A DNA stretch of 31,434 bases, taken from IMG/VR virus record IMGVR_UViG_3300018481_000056, positions 1 to 31,434 of that record. The stretch is one strand, 5' to 3'. Source of the DNA: a virus. The translations under genes were made by a program, and so were the position numbers. The notes beneath the pieces were generated by a model. The model saw only the letters and a program-made list of their open reading frames with translations. It searched no databases and had not been told where the DNA came from. Each line of letters begins with the position of its first letter. The stretch's first letter is position 1. Below are positions 1 to 7,922 of this stretch, one piece after another.

Positions 1-605
1 CGGAAGCCGCCACCACCACCGCCACCGCCGTGACCATAGTTGCCGCCAGGGTCGCCACCCGAACCACCACGAGCCAGAGTCGTGTTGGGAGCGTTGTTGC
101 CGTCAAAGCCAGCGCCGGACGATGACGTGCCGCCTCGGCCTCCCTGGTTCTGCGTACCGCCTGTTGCTGCACCAGTCGAGTTGCCACCCGAAGTGCCACG
201 GCCTCCGGAGCCGCCAGTAGCAGCGCCTCCCTCACCACCGGAGCCGTTGTCAGCCGATCGACCACCCGCACCGCCAGCGACACAGATGAGTGGACCATCG
301 AAATCGTTGAGCCTGATGTACGACGCTCCACCACCACCGGCTCCACCGTTCTCACCGTTGCCGTCTCCACCAGCACCGCCGCCACCGGAGGCTGTGGCAC
401 CACCGTTGCGACCATTCGCCGCCTGACCCTGCTCGCCGACGTAGCAGCGCAGGATCGTGTTGCCCGAGACGGAGCGGCGACCCGTGACACGACCAGACTG
501 ATTGACGCCAGACCCGGCACCATTGGCGGCGATCGTGACCGATGTGACCCCGGCTGGCACGTTGAACGAATGCCAGCCGACTGAGTTATAGACCTCGGAC
601 GGCAT
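1..605 (-). CDS. Glycine-rich minor tail / receptor-binding-type protein (C-terminus beyond window)
   Basis: The reading frame starts at an ATG at 605 and stays open to base 1, so about 201 N-terminal residues are visible and the C-terminus is missing. The first 25 residues (MPSEVYNSVGWHSFNVPAG, then VTSVTI) resemble the 'W-x-F-x-VPAGVTSV' opening of glycine-rich phage and bacterial surface proteins. Residues from about 70 onward are dominated by GG, GGN and GGA runs, interrupted by a hydrophobic SYIRLNDFDGPLICVAGGAGG segment. Such glycine-rich domains are known at the tips of phage tail fibres. The start overlaps the stop of the upstream minor tail gene as TGATG, indicating translational coupling, and the position downstream of the tape measure fits a distal tail protein. 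The receptor-binding role is inferred from composition and position. Confidence 0.75.
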   Translation of the reverse strand, partial: MPSEVYNSVGWHSFNVPAGVTSVTIAANGAGSGVNQSGRVTGRRSVSGNTILRCYVGEQGQAANGRNGGATASGGGGAGGDGNGENGGAGGGGASYIRLNDFDGPLICVAGGAGGRSADNGSGGEGGAATGGSGGRGTSGGNSTGAATGGTQNQGGRGGTSSSGAGFDGNNAPNTTLARGGSGGDPGGNYGHGGGGGGGGF

Positions 606-1921
606 CAGACCGTCCGGGGGAACAGGCTCATGTTGATCGAGACACCTGGGTTCGCCGGATTCTTCGGGGTGTCGATCGTGACGATGTACGGGTAGCCACA
701 GGTCAGTTCAGGCCACTCGAACGGCTTACCGTCAGAGCCAAACACGAGTGCGTCAGCACGCCGCTTGTTGCCGCCTACCGTCTCCACGTACACCTCGTGC
801 TCAGGTCCGTTGAGGACCATCGTGGCGCGGGGCGGGATGTAGGAGAACAGGATGTCTCCACAGAACGCACACGGGTCGTCCTGGGTGGAGTTGTCGCCGC
901 GTACGTCGGCATAGAACCTGATCCGCAGGTTGCGGGCCTCTACCTTGGTGGTCCTGATTTCGAGGTAGGGCACAATCTCCGACCACATAGGAATGTTCTG
1001 CTCAGGGATCGTGAACTGGCGGCGACGGAACGACGCATCGAACTTGAAGCACGACATCGGCACCTGGGGTGCAGCCGGAGGCAGAATGATCTGCTGACCA
1101 CAGGTCGGGTCGAACAACGGCTGGTAGGTGGGGGCAGGGCAGGAGACTTCGTTCTGGTCGTAGCCTTCTTCGTCGAACATGGCACCCTCGGGGACAACGC
1201 CGCCGACGTAGGGGATGTCGACACGCGGGTTCATAAAGCCAGCGATGAGCGGCTGCTCCATCCCGTATTCGTACGGGTTACCAGCAACGATGGTGAAGCC
1301 CACGACCCACGCTTCACCACCGCTACTGGTGGTCGTTTTGGACTGGACGGTGGGGCCAGTCAAGCAGGCCGTGTTGAGCAGGCTGCGCTGATACTTCTGA
1401 CGGCAGTAGGTGGGGTCGTCGCAGTTGTTCCAGTCGATGCACGGCTCGCATGAGAAGTAGCACAGGTCCAGACCTTCACACCTGGCTGCGTCCTTCGAGG
1501 CGCAGGGTCCCGGTGACAGTGCAGACTTCAACCACCGCATCCCGTACTCGGTGGCGCACTCGGAGCCGCCGACAAGTACCACCTGAAACACCATCGTGCG
1601 AGTGGATCGGCGGACAGACCCGACGATGCCGCCGTCGAGGGTGGACTCGATCACATCGCCGGTCGTGGTGGAATCCTCGACGCCCTGAACTGACAGCGGG
1701 TAGGCACCGTAGAAGTCGTACGAGTCGAGCACATCCGGGTCAGTCCAGGGGGCATCGTCCTGCATCGGCGAGTCGTACTGATCGCCCATGATCTGCTCGA
1801 TGTCGGCTGCCTTGTAGACCGGCGTGAACCAGCCCAGCCCAGCGTTCTTCGCGTACTTCTCGGTTCGGGTGGCGTTGATGATCTCCACGCCACCGAACTC
1901 GTAGTATCCAGCCCAAGCCAT
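605..1921 (-). CDS. Minor tail protein (distal tail-like)
   Basis: A 438-residue protein encoded 8 nt after the tape measure stop. A clear Shine-Dalgarno AGGAGC lies about 5 nt before the ATG and overlaps that stop. The opening MAWAGYYEFGGVEIINATR is typical of the first minor tail protein in actinophages. Residues about 130-185 are cysteine-rich (about ten Cys, including CYFSCEPC and NNCDD-type pairs), and a second Cys group sits near residues 270-345, suggesting disulphides or metal binding. The beta-rich remainder and the position directly after the tape measure match distal tail or baseplate hub proteins that cap the tail tube. There is no visible enzymatic motif. Family assignment rests on position and general resemblance; the exact role is inferred. 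Confidence 0.75.
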   Translation of the reverse strand: MAWAGYYEFGGVEIINATRTEKYAKNAGLGWFTPVYKAADIEQIMGDQYDSPMQDDAPWTDPDVLDSYDFYGAYPLSVQGVEDSTTTGDVIESTLDGGIVGSVRRSTRTMVFQVVLVGGSECATEYGMRWLKSALSPGPCASKDAARCEGLDLCYFSCEPCIDWNNCDDPTYCRQKYQRSLLNTACLTGPTVQSKTTTSSGGEAWVVGFTIVAGNPYEYGMEQPLIAGFMNPRVDIPYVGGVVPEGAMFDEEGYDQNEVSCPAPTYQPLFDPTCGQQIILPPAAPQVPMSCFKFDASFRRRQFTIPEQNIPMWSEIVPYLEIRTTKVEARNLRIRFYADVRGDNSTQDDPCAFCGDILFSYIPPRATMVLNGPEHEVYVETVGGNKRRADALVFGSDGKPFEWPELTCGYPYIVTIDTPKNPANPGVSINMSLFPRTV

Positions 1922-1929
1922 CTCTGCTC

Positions 1930-4242
1930 CTAGAAGTACGCCGAAGCGGTCATCTGATTCACGGTCTCTTGCGCCACCGCTACCGGGTCCTTGGTCGGGG
2001 TGATGATGGTGATGCCGCCAACGTCAACCCTCTTACCTTCCGATGCCGTATTAGTGGACGGCACCGTCAGTCCTTGGGCGTACGCCGACAATTCACGTAC
2101 TGCCGGGTCGACCATCGCCAGCGGGCGGTTCAGTGGCACCACAGCCTCCGGTCCCGCCTCGCCGATAATCCGGGTCTGCGCGCCGGAGAAGATGCCGCCG
2201 CTCGCGGTGACTTTCGAGAGCCAGCCGGGAGGATCGGGCCAGTCGATGTGGACGGCAAAGTTGAGGACGGTCGAGCCGATGTGGGTGAGGATGTCGGCAG
2301 CGGTGGGAATCGCATCCATGATCTTGTCCCAGATGCCGGTCACGTCGAACACCTTCGACACGTCGAAGTCGCCGATCCAGCCAGCGAACCTCGATGCCAA
2401 GCCAGCAAGTTTGCCGCTGATCTTGTCGACCATGCCGGTCACGTCGAGTGCCTTGTCTGCTGCCCAAGTGCCGACCCAACTGCCGAACCTGCCTGCCAGT
2501 CCGAACAGGGCACCGCGCACCTTGGCAACCACACCGCCCACTTCGATCGCCCTGTCCAGCGCCCAACGCCCGACCCAGCGACTGAAGAACCCGGCCAGAC
2601 CAGTCAGGGCTTTCCTGACCCTGATGTAGACCCCGGCAATGTCGATCGCGAGTTTGATCCGCCCAGCACTGGTGCGAATCCGATCGAACCAGTAGAGCAC
2701 CGAGTTCAGGTTCGGAATCCAGTGCTGCTTGGTGAACCAGTTGATGTACTCCAGAGCGACCCCGACGCCACCGAGCGACAGTTGCAGACCGCCACGGTTC
2801 TCGTCGGAGTCGAGTTCATCCATCAGGAGGATGAGTTGCTCGATCGTCTTGCCCAACTCCTCAGCGGTGTCCTTAGCGTCGTTGAACCACTCCTCTAGGT
2901 CATCTGGATTCTCTTTGATCCAGTTGTCAAGGTCCTCGGCTGCGTCCCCGAGGCTCGTAATCATGTTGTCGCCGGACCCTTTTCCGCCTTCGATGATGGT
3001 GGTCAGCAGACCCCATACTTTGTCCAGCGCCGTCCAGAGATCGTTCGCTGACTCCTCAGCGTCCTCGAAGAACTCCCGCATTTCCTTCTGGCCCTTGGGA
3101 CTGGATGCCCACTCGTCGAACTTCTCGGTGATCTCGACCAGCCAGTTCATAAAGTTGTCGACCGGACCACCCTTTCTGTTCAGTTCGGCGAAGATGCCGG
3201 AGATACCGCCAAGGGCGTTGTTGAAGGACGTGCCCAGTCGACGGATGATGCTGGGTCCTTGCCGCTCCATCACGCCCATCAGGTCGCGGAACCCGCCACC
3301 TGCCTTGTTCAGTTCTTCGGTCAAATCCTCGAAGTTGTCGCCGATCGCTCTGCCGAACCGACGGAAAATGGGCTCCATGTCGTTGAGGACTGGCTTGAGG
3401 TTTTTGAACCCCTTTGTCAGTCCGTCGAGGATGCCGGGTCGAGCCGCATCACCCAAGTCCTTGAGGGCTTCTTTGATGGGCTTGAAGGACTCCTTCAGGG
3501 CCTTCTTTGCGGCCTTGTCCATCCCGATAAAGGCGGTTGCGACAGCACCGATCGCGAACGCCAACGGACCCAGCAGGCCCACCAGAGGTGTGAGGCTCCC
3601 GATCAGGGCGTAAATCAGCGACGACGCCAGCGCAGCGATAATTCCAGCGACCGAGGACAGCAGGATCGACAACGGGATCAGGGCAGCGACGAAGATACCG
3701 ATCGCGATGCTGCCCTGGATCAGAACCGGGGCGAGGTCAGCGACCGAGGTACCGAGTTTCGTCCCGAACTTGGCGCTAGATGACCACACGTCACGCAGCC
3801 GCCCAAACGCGGAGACCATGCCGTCAGCAGCCCCAGTGATGAGATTAGTGACCCCACCAATGGTGCCACCGAAAGCGTTCAGCAAGTTGTTACGGCTGCC
3901 GCGACCGAAGGTCCTGCCGAGCGAGTTCCCAATGTTGTCGATGTCGTGGATGAGCATCGGCATCAGCAGGTGGTTGCGTTCCAGTTCCCGCCGCCACTCA
4001 CGGGTCTTGATGGTGTTCTTGCCGGTCTCCCGCTGGTACTTCTCGTACGTCTCCATCAGTTTGTCGGACGCTTCGAGATTGCGGGCGAAGCCCTCGTTGT
4101 ACTCCTGGGCGTGCCGTTCGCCTGCTTCCCGAACCTCCGGGTCAGCAGACTGTAAGTCGTCCACGATCGACTTCGGGAGACCGGAGCCATCGGCGATCAC
4201 CTTGATGTAGGCGGTACCGATCCGTTCACCTCGGATAGCCAT
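1930..4242 (-). CDS. Tape measure protein
   Basis: A 770-residue protein that sets tail length and is ejected ahead of the DNA. It lies directly after the tail chaperone pair, the conserved position for this gene. Residues 1-150 are charged and helical. Residues about 170-240 form a strongly hydrophobic block of two or three possible membrane spans, as in many tape measures. Residues about 535-650 contain four degenerate repeats of roughly 34 residues built around 'GLAGxFxxWVGxW' followed by 'DxxxDVTG'. Near residue 682 the motif GGIFSGAQTRIIGEAGPEA, followed by VVPLNR, is the conserved C-terminal signature of actinophage tape measures. It is short for the family (many exceed 1000 residues), predicting a tail of roughly 110-120 nm at about 1.5 angstrom per residue. 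The ATG follows the chaperone stop (TGAC-ATG); only a weak ribosome site is visible. Confidence 0.95.
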   Translation of the reverse strand: MAIRGERIGTAYIKVIADGSGLPKSIVDDLQSADPEVREAGERHAQEYNEGFARNLEASDKLMETYEKYQRETGKNTIKTREWRRELERNHLLMPMLIHDIDNIGNSLGRTFGRGSRNNLLNAFGGTIGGVTNLITGAADGMVSAFGRLRDVWSSSAKFGTKLGTSVADLAPVLIQGSIAIGIFVAALIPLSILLSSVAGIIAALASSLIYALIGSLTPLVGLLGPLAFAIGAVATAFIGMDKAAKKALKESFKPIKEALKDLGDAARPGILDGLTKGFKNLKPVLNDMEPIFRRFGRAIGDNFEDLTEELNKAGGGFRDLMGVMERQGPSIIRRLGTSFNNALGGISGIFAELNRKGGPVDNFMNWLVEITEKFDEWASSPKGQKEMREFFEDAEESANDLWTALDKVWGLLTTIIEGGKGSGDNMITSLGDAAEDLDNWIKENPDDLEEWFNDAKDTAEELGKTIEQLILLMDELDSDENRGGLQLSLGGVGVALEYINWFTKQHWIPNLNSVLYWFDRIRTSAGRIKLAIDIAGVYIRVRKALTGLAGFFSRWVGRWALDRAIEVGGVVAKVRGALFGLAGRFGSWVGTWAADKALDVTGMVDKISGKLAGLASRFAGWIGDFDVSKVFDVTGIWDKIMDAIPTAADILTHIGSTVLNFAVHIDWPDPPGWLSKVTASGGIFSGAQTRIIGEAGPEAVVPLNRPLAMVDPAVRELSAYAQGLTVPSTNTASEGKRVDVGGITIITPTKDPVAVAQETVNQMTASAYF

Positions 4243-4243
4243 G

Positions 4244-4552
4244 TCAGTCGCCTAGCAGTTGGAGCGCAGCCATGAATGAGTTGCCCTCCAATTCGTCTTG
4301 CCGTGGGTTGGGTGTAGCAGGGTTCTCGCCCGGTAGGGGGGCTTCGAGTTCCATCTGCCACTGCTCCAATTTCTGCGGGTCAACCCGCTCGATGCACCAT
4401 GTGTAGACGCAATTCAGGAAGCGATGCGGAGGGAGTCGAATCAGGTCGACGCTGGCGTACGCCGCGTCGATTTCCGCCCACCGGATTTCCGCGATGGAGT
4501 AGAGCCGGAGGACGGTACGGTAGGGCGGCCAGTCCACTCCTGCACCATTTCC
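4244..4552 (-). CDS. Tail assembly chaperone, -1 frameshift extension
   Basis: This is the downstream half of the G/GT-type chaperone pair. The frame is -1 relative to the upstream gene and has no convincing independent start; the only in-frame candidate is a GTG at 4537 with no ribosome site. The -1 frame is open only downstream of a TGA lying in the GATCGTGACGAC region near 4590, so any slip must occur after that point. Slipping at the GGGGGAAA run (4548-4555) would join residues 1-96 of the upstream product to 102 residues encoded here, giving a 198-residue long form. Known GT proteins use this extension to recruit the tail tube protein onto the tape measure. The stop lies 2 nt before the tape measure ATG. 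Confidence 0.8.
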   Translation of the reverse strand, partial: GNGAGVDWPPYRTVLRLYSIAEIRWAEIDAAYASVDLIRLPPHRFLNCVYTWCIERVDPQKLEQWQMELEAPLPGENPATPNPRQDELEGNSFMAALQLLGD

Positions 4553-4839
4553 CCCATGATCTCCTCCATCATGGGAACCCCGAACGGGTCGTCACGATCG
4601 AGTAAGCGATCAGACAGGTGGACCTGATCGTTCTTGTCGAACAACTCGATGAAGAAGTTGACGGTGGCTGCGATCCGGTCGGTCTGACTGGCGTGGCGTC
4701 CGGTCGACGCCATGTAGATAGCGAACTGTCCATCGGTCGGCTGGTAGTAGCGCAGTTCTCGGCCATCGAGGACCAGGGTGGAGCCACCCTCATCTTCATC
4801 CTCATGGGCCTGTTCGACTGCGGTCACGAACTCTCTCAT
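4441..4839 (-). CDS. Tail assembly chaperone, short form
   Basis: A 132-residue protein in the conserved slot between the tail tube/connector genes and the tape measure. The central segment (LRYYQPTDGQFAIYMASTG, then a helical stretch to DRLLDRDDPFG, residues about 29-87) matches the pattern of actinophage tail chaperones, which coat the tape measure during tail assembly. Reading through in the original frame past the slip site gives a Ser/Thr/Arg-rich tail of about 36 residues ending TRRTPAST. The alternative -1 product replaces that tail. The ATG has only a weak upstream ribosome site, and a TTTAGTGGCACTAAA palindrome lies 57 nt upstream. The chaperone role is inferred from position and frameshift architecture. 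Confidence 0.85.
   Translation of the reverse strand: MREFVTAVEQAHEDEDEGGSTLVLDGRELRYYQPTDGQFAIYMASTGRHASQTDRIAATVNFFIELFDKNDQVHLSDRLLDRDDPFGVPMMEEIMGEMVQEWTGRPTVPSSGSTPSRKSGGRKSTRRTPAST
4548..4555 (-). promoter_or_regulatory. Candidate -1 ribosomal frameshift site
   Basis: On the mRNA strand the sequence is GGGGGAAA, read in the zero frame as ATG-GGG-GAA-ATG. A -1 slip on the GGG codon re-pairs perfectly because it is preceded by another G, and reading then continues GGA-AAT-GGT into the downstream open frame. It is not a textbook X-XXY-YYZ heptamer in this phase, because the second codon would not re-pair fully, so efficiency is uncertain. It is the best run in the overlap window. Confidence 0.6.
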
Positions 4840-4896
4840 GCCCGCAGCCTAGAGACGGTCGTCTGCGCTGGACACTCCCTGCTGACCGAGGGGGTC

Positions 4897-4911
4897 TTTA
4901 GTGGCACTAAA
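4897..4911. promoter_or_regulatory. Palindrome copy 1 (late operon)
   Basis: TTTAGTGGCACTAAA, a perfect 7-1-7 inverted repeat. It lies directly after the TGA of the gp10-like gene and 57 nt upstream of the tail chaperone start. Confidence 0.9.
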
Positions 4912-5421
4912 TCAGGGGTCGTAAATGAAGTGCGGGATGTGTCGCATCGCCTGGTGCCGGGCAGCGGTGGCACGCCACCCTCTGAGGAGGAAGTTGTTGG
5001 ACGACTGCCCTGCTACCGAGTCCTTGTAGACCATCGGGTAGCCGTAGCCACCGAAGTGCATCCAGTAGCCGGGTATGGCTCGCGGCATCAGGCCATACCT
5101 GCCCTGAACCATGATGAACGAGCGGCCTTCACCGATCCCGGTACGGAACCCCAGGTGCGTCATAATCGGCCCGGTGGTGCCACGCAGTACGTGCATGGTG
5201 TGCGGGGCTGAGGACGACAGGGTGATCGTCATGTTCAACCCCTGAGCGTTCGACGACATCGACGAGTGGATGCCTCCCTTCAACTCACCGGAACGCATCG
5301 GTGCAGCCCTGCGGACGTTGGACCCCAACTGGCGACTGATCCCGCTGAACCAACGGTTCGCCATGTGGCCGGTCTTGAACAAGGTGGAGGCGTGAATCTC
5401 GGCCACGATGAAGGTCGCCAT
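4912..5421 (-). CDS. HK97 gp10-like head-tail / tail completion protein
   Basis: A 169-residue protein. The segment RRAAPMRSGELKGGIHSSM (residues about 37-55) corresponds to the 'AP-x-[RD]-[ST]-G-x-L-x-x-x-I' signature of the HK97 gp10 family, and the C-terminal NNFLLRGWRATAARH resembles the family's 'NPFL-P-A' end. These proteins act at the head-tail junction or in tail completion. The gene follows the predicted tail terminator with 1 nt between them and precedes the chaperones, which is the usual order. Tyr, Gly and Met are enriched around residues 110-135. Its stop codon is immediately followed by a regulatory palindrome. Confidence 0.75.
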   Translation of the reverse strand: MATFIVAEIHASTLFKTGHMANRWFSGISRQLGSNVRRAAPMRSGELKGGIHSSMSSNAQGLNMTITLSSSAPHTMHVLRGTTGPIMTHLGFRTGIGEGRSFIMVQGRYGLMPRAIPGYWMHFGGYGYPMVYKDSVAGQSSNNFLLRGWRATAARHQAMRHIPHFIYDP

Positions 5422-5422
5422 C

Positions 5423-5911
5423 TCAGACCTCCGCGTAGGTGCCGGTCCAGAATCCGCCGAAGGCTAGGCCGGTGGGACCGTACGGCTGGTAGATGCCGAG
5501 GATGAAGTCGCCCATGTCGGGGCAGCAGGCCATCGCCTCCCGTATCGCCATCATGTCCGCCACTTGCAGATCGGTCGCCGCGAGTAGTACGTCCTGCGCT
5601 GGCGGTTCACCGTCGTCACCGGCAGGCATACACCGGATGATGCCGACCTCCACATCGAACCCAAGCGTCGAGGAGCAGTTGTTGACCTGTTCACTGACGA
5701 CGCCGATCCCGGTCGTTGGGGAAGCAACGTCGAGACGCACCCAGGCCATACCGCACTGGTTCTCGCAGTTACCGAGGTAGTCGAGGGCGACCTCAGCACC
5801 AGGCATCAGTCCGCAGAAGCAAGGCTCCGGTAGGCCATGCCTGACGAGAGTGCCGCACAAGCATTCAGCGAGGAGGGCGAGTTTCTGAAAGACGGTGGTG
5901 TCGTAGGTCAC
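5423..5911 (-). CDS. Tail terminator-like protein
   Basis: A 162-residue protein lying between the head-tail adaptor and the gp10-like protein. It overlaps the upstream gene as ATGA, showing coupling. The N-terminal helical segment (TTVFQKLALLAECLCGTLVRHGL) followed by alternating strands, and the internal 'DVLLAATDLQVADMMAIREAM' helix, resemble actinophage tail terminators that cap the finished tail and bind the neck. Cysteines are frequent (C18, C20, C31, C33 and others). No catalytic motif is visible. The assignment depends on gene order and length, so a head-closure role cannot be excluded. Confidence 0.6.
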   Translation of the reverse strand: MTYDTTVFQKLALLAECLCGTLVRHGLPEPCFCGLMPGAEVALDYLGNCENQCGMAWVRLDVASPTTGIGVVSEQVNNCSSTLGFDVEVGIIRCMPAGDDGEPPAQDVLLAATDLQVADMMAIREAMACCPDMGDFILGIYQPYGPTGLAFGGFWTGTYAEV

Positions 5912-6732
5912 GGCGAACTCGCACTCTGCGCCCCCACAACCCGAGCCGACTTCAAGTCAGGTGACCACACACGCGGAGGCTGACGCAGAGCGTCGGGGTT
6001 CCACAACGCAACGAAGGCGTCTACCTCGCGAATGCCGGTGAAGCCGCCAGGGAATGCACCACCTTGGATTTCCATCGAGACGCCTTGACGAACGATCGAC
6101 GTGACCCCGGCAGGGAGCCTGCACTTCTTGTCGCCGCTACATGCCTTTGCGAACTCCATCGCCAGCACGCCCGCCGCGTACGCGCCGAGGGCATCGACCG
6201 GGTAGCCGTTGAGGTAGGTGACGGAGAACGTGTCCGGCTTGCTGTCGTCGGCCTTCATGTCCTGGCAGGCAGGCCACGGGCACTCGCCAGCACCAACCCA
6301 TACGAGGGCGTCTCCATCGACACGGTAGTCATCGGGAGACACCGCCACACCGTCGATCTTGACGCTCTCGATAGGTCCGACTGGTGGGGGTAACGCAACC
6401 TCACACAAGGCATCGCACGCACAGTCGGTCTGACAGCCACACGAGTTCACCCAGAGACCATCGGAGTTCACATGCGGCCAGAATGAGACACCGCCGCCCA
6501 TCCGCAGCATGTCGTAGTAGGACGGAATCATCAGGTCCCGGCACGACGCCTTGCAGGGGCGCACCGTGATGGAACACCCTCCGACGCGATACCCGGTAAG
6601 ACGGCGGAGGGTGGCAGAGGCTAGTGCGATCGAACGGTCTTTGACCTCATCATCGAGTGCTTCCCACGAGTCCTCGAAGCACGCAGCGTCGACCGGCCAG
6701 TCGCAGCCGGTGTCTACGGGTTCGGTCGTCAT
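5908..6732 (-). CDS. Head-to-tail adaptor protein
   Basis: A 274-residue protein. The first about 60 residues (WEALDDEVKDRSIALASATLRRLTGYRVGGC) match the start of actinophage gp6/gp15-like adaptors, in which an amphipathic helix pair with 'A-x-x-L-x-x-L-T-G' is followed by a cysteine-rich loop. The middle part carries PPPVGPIESVKIDGVAVSPDDYRVDG, a strand-rich segment seen repeatedly in these adaptors, and CGCQTDCACDALC is an unusual cysteine cluster near residue 100. Its place is after the tail tube gene and before the tail terminator, with a 4-bp overlap into the latter. It would join portal and tail; this is inferred from family resemblance. Confidence 0.7.
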   Translation of the reverse strand: MTTEPVDTGCDWPVDAACFEDSWEALDDEVKDRSIALASATLRRLTGYRVGGCSITVRPCKASCRDLMIPSYYDMLRMGGGVSFWPHVNSDGLWVNSCGCQTDCACDALCEVALPPPVGPIESVKIDGVAVSPDDYRVDGDALVWVGAGECPWPACQDMKADDSKPDTFSVTYLNGYPVDALGAYAAGVLAMEFAKACSGDKKCRLPAGVTSIVRQGVSMEIQGGAFPGGFTGIREVDAFVALWNPDALRQPPRVWSPDLKSARVVGAQSASSP

Positions 6733-6750
6733 ACCGGCAACTTACCCGTG

Positions 6751-7650
6751 TCACGGCTTCGCGCCAGCAGTCCACGCCGTACCTGACCAGTGCATTAGTG
6801 AGCCGTCGCGGTTCCGGACGTACTGCCCAGTGGTCCATGACGTGGCCGGTGAGGCAGTCAATCCAGTTGCGGTGGCTACGCTCTCGCGACCGTAGGAGTT
6901 GGCCGGGCTGTAGGAGCCTGGGGTACCCGCGATAGCGGAAGTGGCCGGGACGCCAAGCGCCTGAGCGCCACAGTCATCGGTGTCCGGTGGGGGCACGTCG
7001 GTCAACTGCATCAGCAGGTGGTCGTTCGCTTCCAGTGCTTCGAGCAGTTCAGCGGGAGCGCCAGTGCCGTCAGGAACGACATTGTAAGGACCAGAACCCC
7101 AGCCGTTGCCGTCCTTCGAGTTGGCACCGGAGAGAGTGAAGTTCACGGCGTCGTTGCCGATCGTGAAGTCACCGAGCACCCCACCCTTGAGGAACGGGAC
7201 AAGGAAGTAGCCGTACTGTGCACCACCGGAGCCACCAGGCTCACAGACCGCAGCGGGCACGTTGGACCACATCTCCAAGGCGAAGCCGGACTCGTCGGCG
7301 TCGATATCAGACGACATCTTGAAGCCGACTGGGAGGTCGTCAGAATCGAGCACCTTCTCCTGTCCGGTCATCAGAGCGATCAGGTCAGGGTTCACACCGC
7401 AGAACTCGACGGTGACGGCATAGCCGGTGAACTTGGGTGCGGGCGTGTCAGCGATGCACACCTTGCCCGCAGCGTTGGTCACCGCGATAGCGGTGCCTTC
7501 GTCAGTATTCGCAGTGAGCGCAACGGAGATGAATCCGTCGCTGACCACTTGCGAGTCGGGTCCCAGAACCGGAGCGCCACAGCCGTCCAGCCGGGTGACA
7601 CGGATCGCACGACCCCGGATGAGGGCGAAACACTTGGCAGTATCGGCCAT
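6751..7650 (-). CDS. Major tail (tube) protein with C-terminal surface domain
   Basis: A 299-residue protein. Residues 1-215 resemble actinophage tail tube subunits: an N-terminal 'CFALIRGRAIRVTRLDGCG', the central 'VEFCGVNPDLIALMTGQEKVLD', and 'GSGGAQYGYFLVPFLKGGVLGDFTIGNDAVNFTLSG' in pieces. The last about 70 residues (after the PPPDTDDCG linker) contain 'GQYVRNRDGSLMHWSGTAWTAG', a small decoration-type module found at the C-termini of other phage tail and fibre proteins and probably displayed on the tube surface. The gene lies between the head genes and the connectors. The tube assignment is good but not proven by a signature motif. Confidence 0.75.
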   Translation of the reverse strand: MADTAKCFALIRGRAIRVTRLDGCGAPVLGPDSQVVSDGFISVALTANTDEGTAIAVTNAAGKVCIADTPAPKFTGYAVTVEFCGVNPDLIALMTGQEKVLDSDDLPVGFKMSSDIDADESGFALEMWSNVPAAVCEPGGSGGAQYGYFLVPFLKGGVLGDFTIGNDAVNFTLSGANSKDGNGWGSGPYNVVPDGTGAPAELLEALEANDHLLMQLTDVPPPDTDDCGAQALGVPATSAIAGTPGSYSPANSYGRESVATATGLTASPATSWTTGQYVRNRDGSLMHWSGTAWTAGAKP

Positions 7651-7658
7651 GACAACTC

Positions 7659-7922
7659 CTACTTGCTGGACTTCTTGGCAGCGGACTTCTTCGTTGCACG
7701 CTTCTTCGGCTTCTCCGGTTCAGGCTCAGGCTCGTCGTCAGCGGAGTTCTCGGGCTTCTCGTAGTCGACGCCTGCCTTCTTGGCGATGTCCTCGGGAACG
7801 ATGAAGCCACCTGTCACGGTGCGGACCACGCTGGCGTCCTCGCCCGCCTCGTCGGCAGCGGCCAACAGCAAGGTCGCAGTGTCCTGCGCCGAGTCACCGT
7901 AGAAAACGCTTACGTCACCCAT
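7659..7922 (-). CDS. Small virion-region protein with Lys-rich tail
   Basis: An 87-residue protein. I choose the ATG at 7922 because it overlaps the upstream stop as TGATG; a longer upstream frame would run wholly inside that gene. The N-terminal about 45 residues (MGDVSVFYGDSAQDTATLLL to GGFIVPEDIAKKAG) form a compact domain. An acidic EPEPEPEKP linker and a basic tail KKRATKKSAAKKSSK follow, resembling histone H1 or other nucleic-acid-binding tails. It sits between the second capsid-type protein and the tail tube, so a role in head completion, decoration or DNA contact is possible. I do not recognise the domain. Confidence 0.75.
   Translation of the reverse strand: MGDVSVFYGDSAQDTATLLLAAADEAGEDASVVRTVTGGFIVPEDIAKKAGVDYEKPENSADDEPEPEPEKPKKRATKKSAAKKSSK

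Noticed and set aside
40-426. Pro-rich plus-strand open frame
   Set aside because: It is the mirror of the glycine-rich minor tail gene on the minus strand; Gly codons read backwards give Pro.
2729-3613. Long plus-strand frame (294 codons) inside the tape measure gene
   Set aside because: Low-complexity Ser/Arg/Pro composition, no ribosome site and full overlap with a clear tape measure protein.
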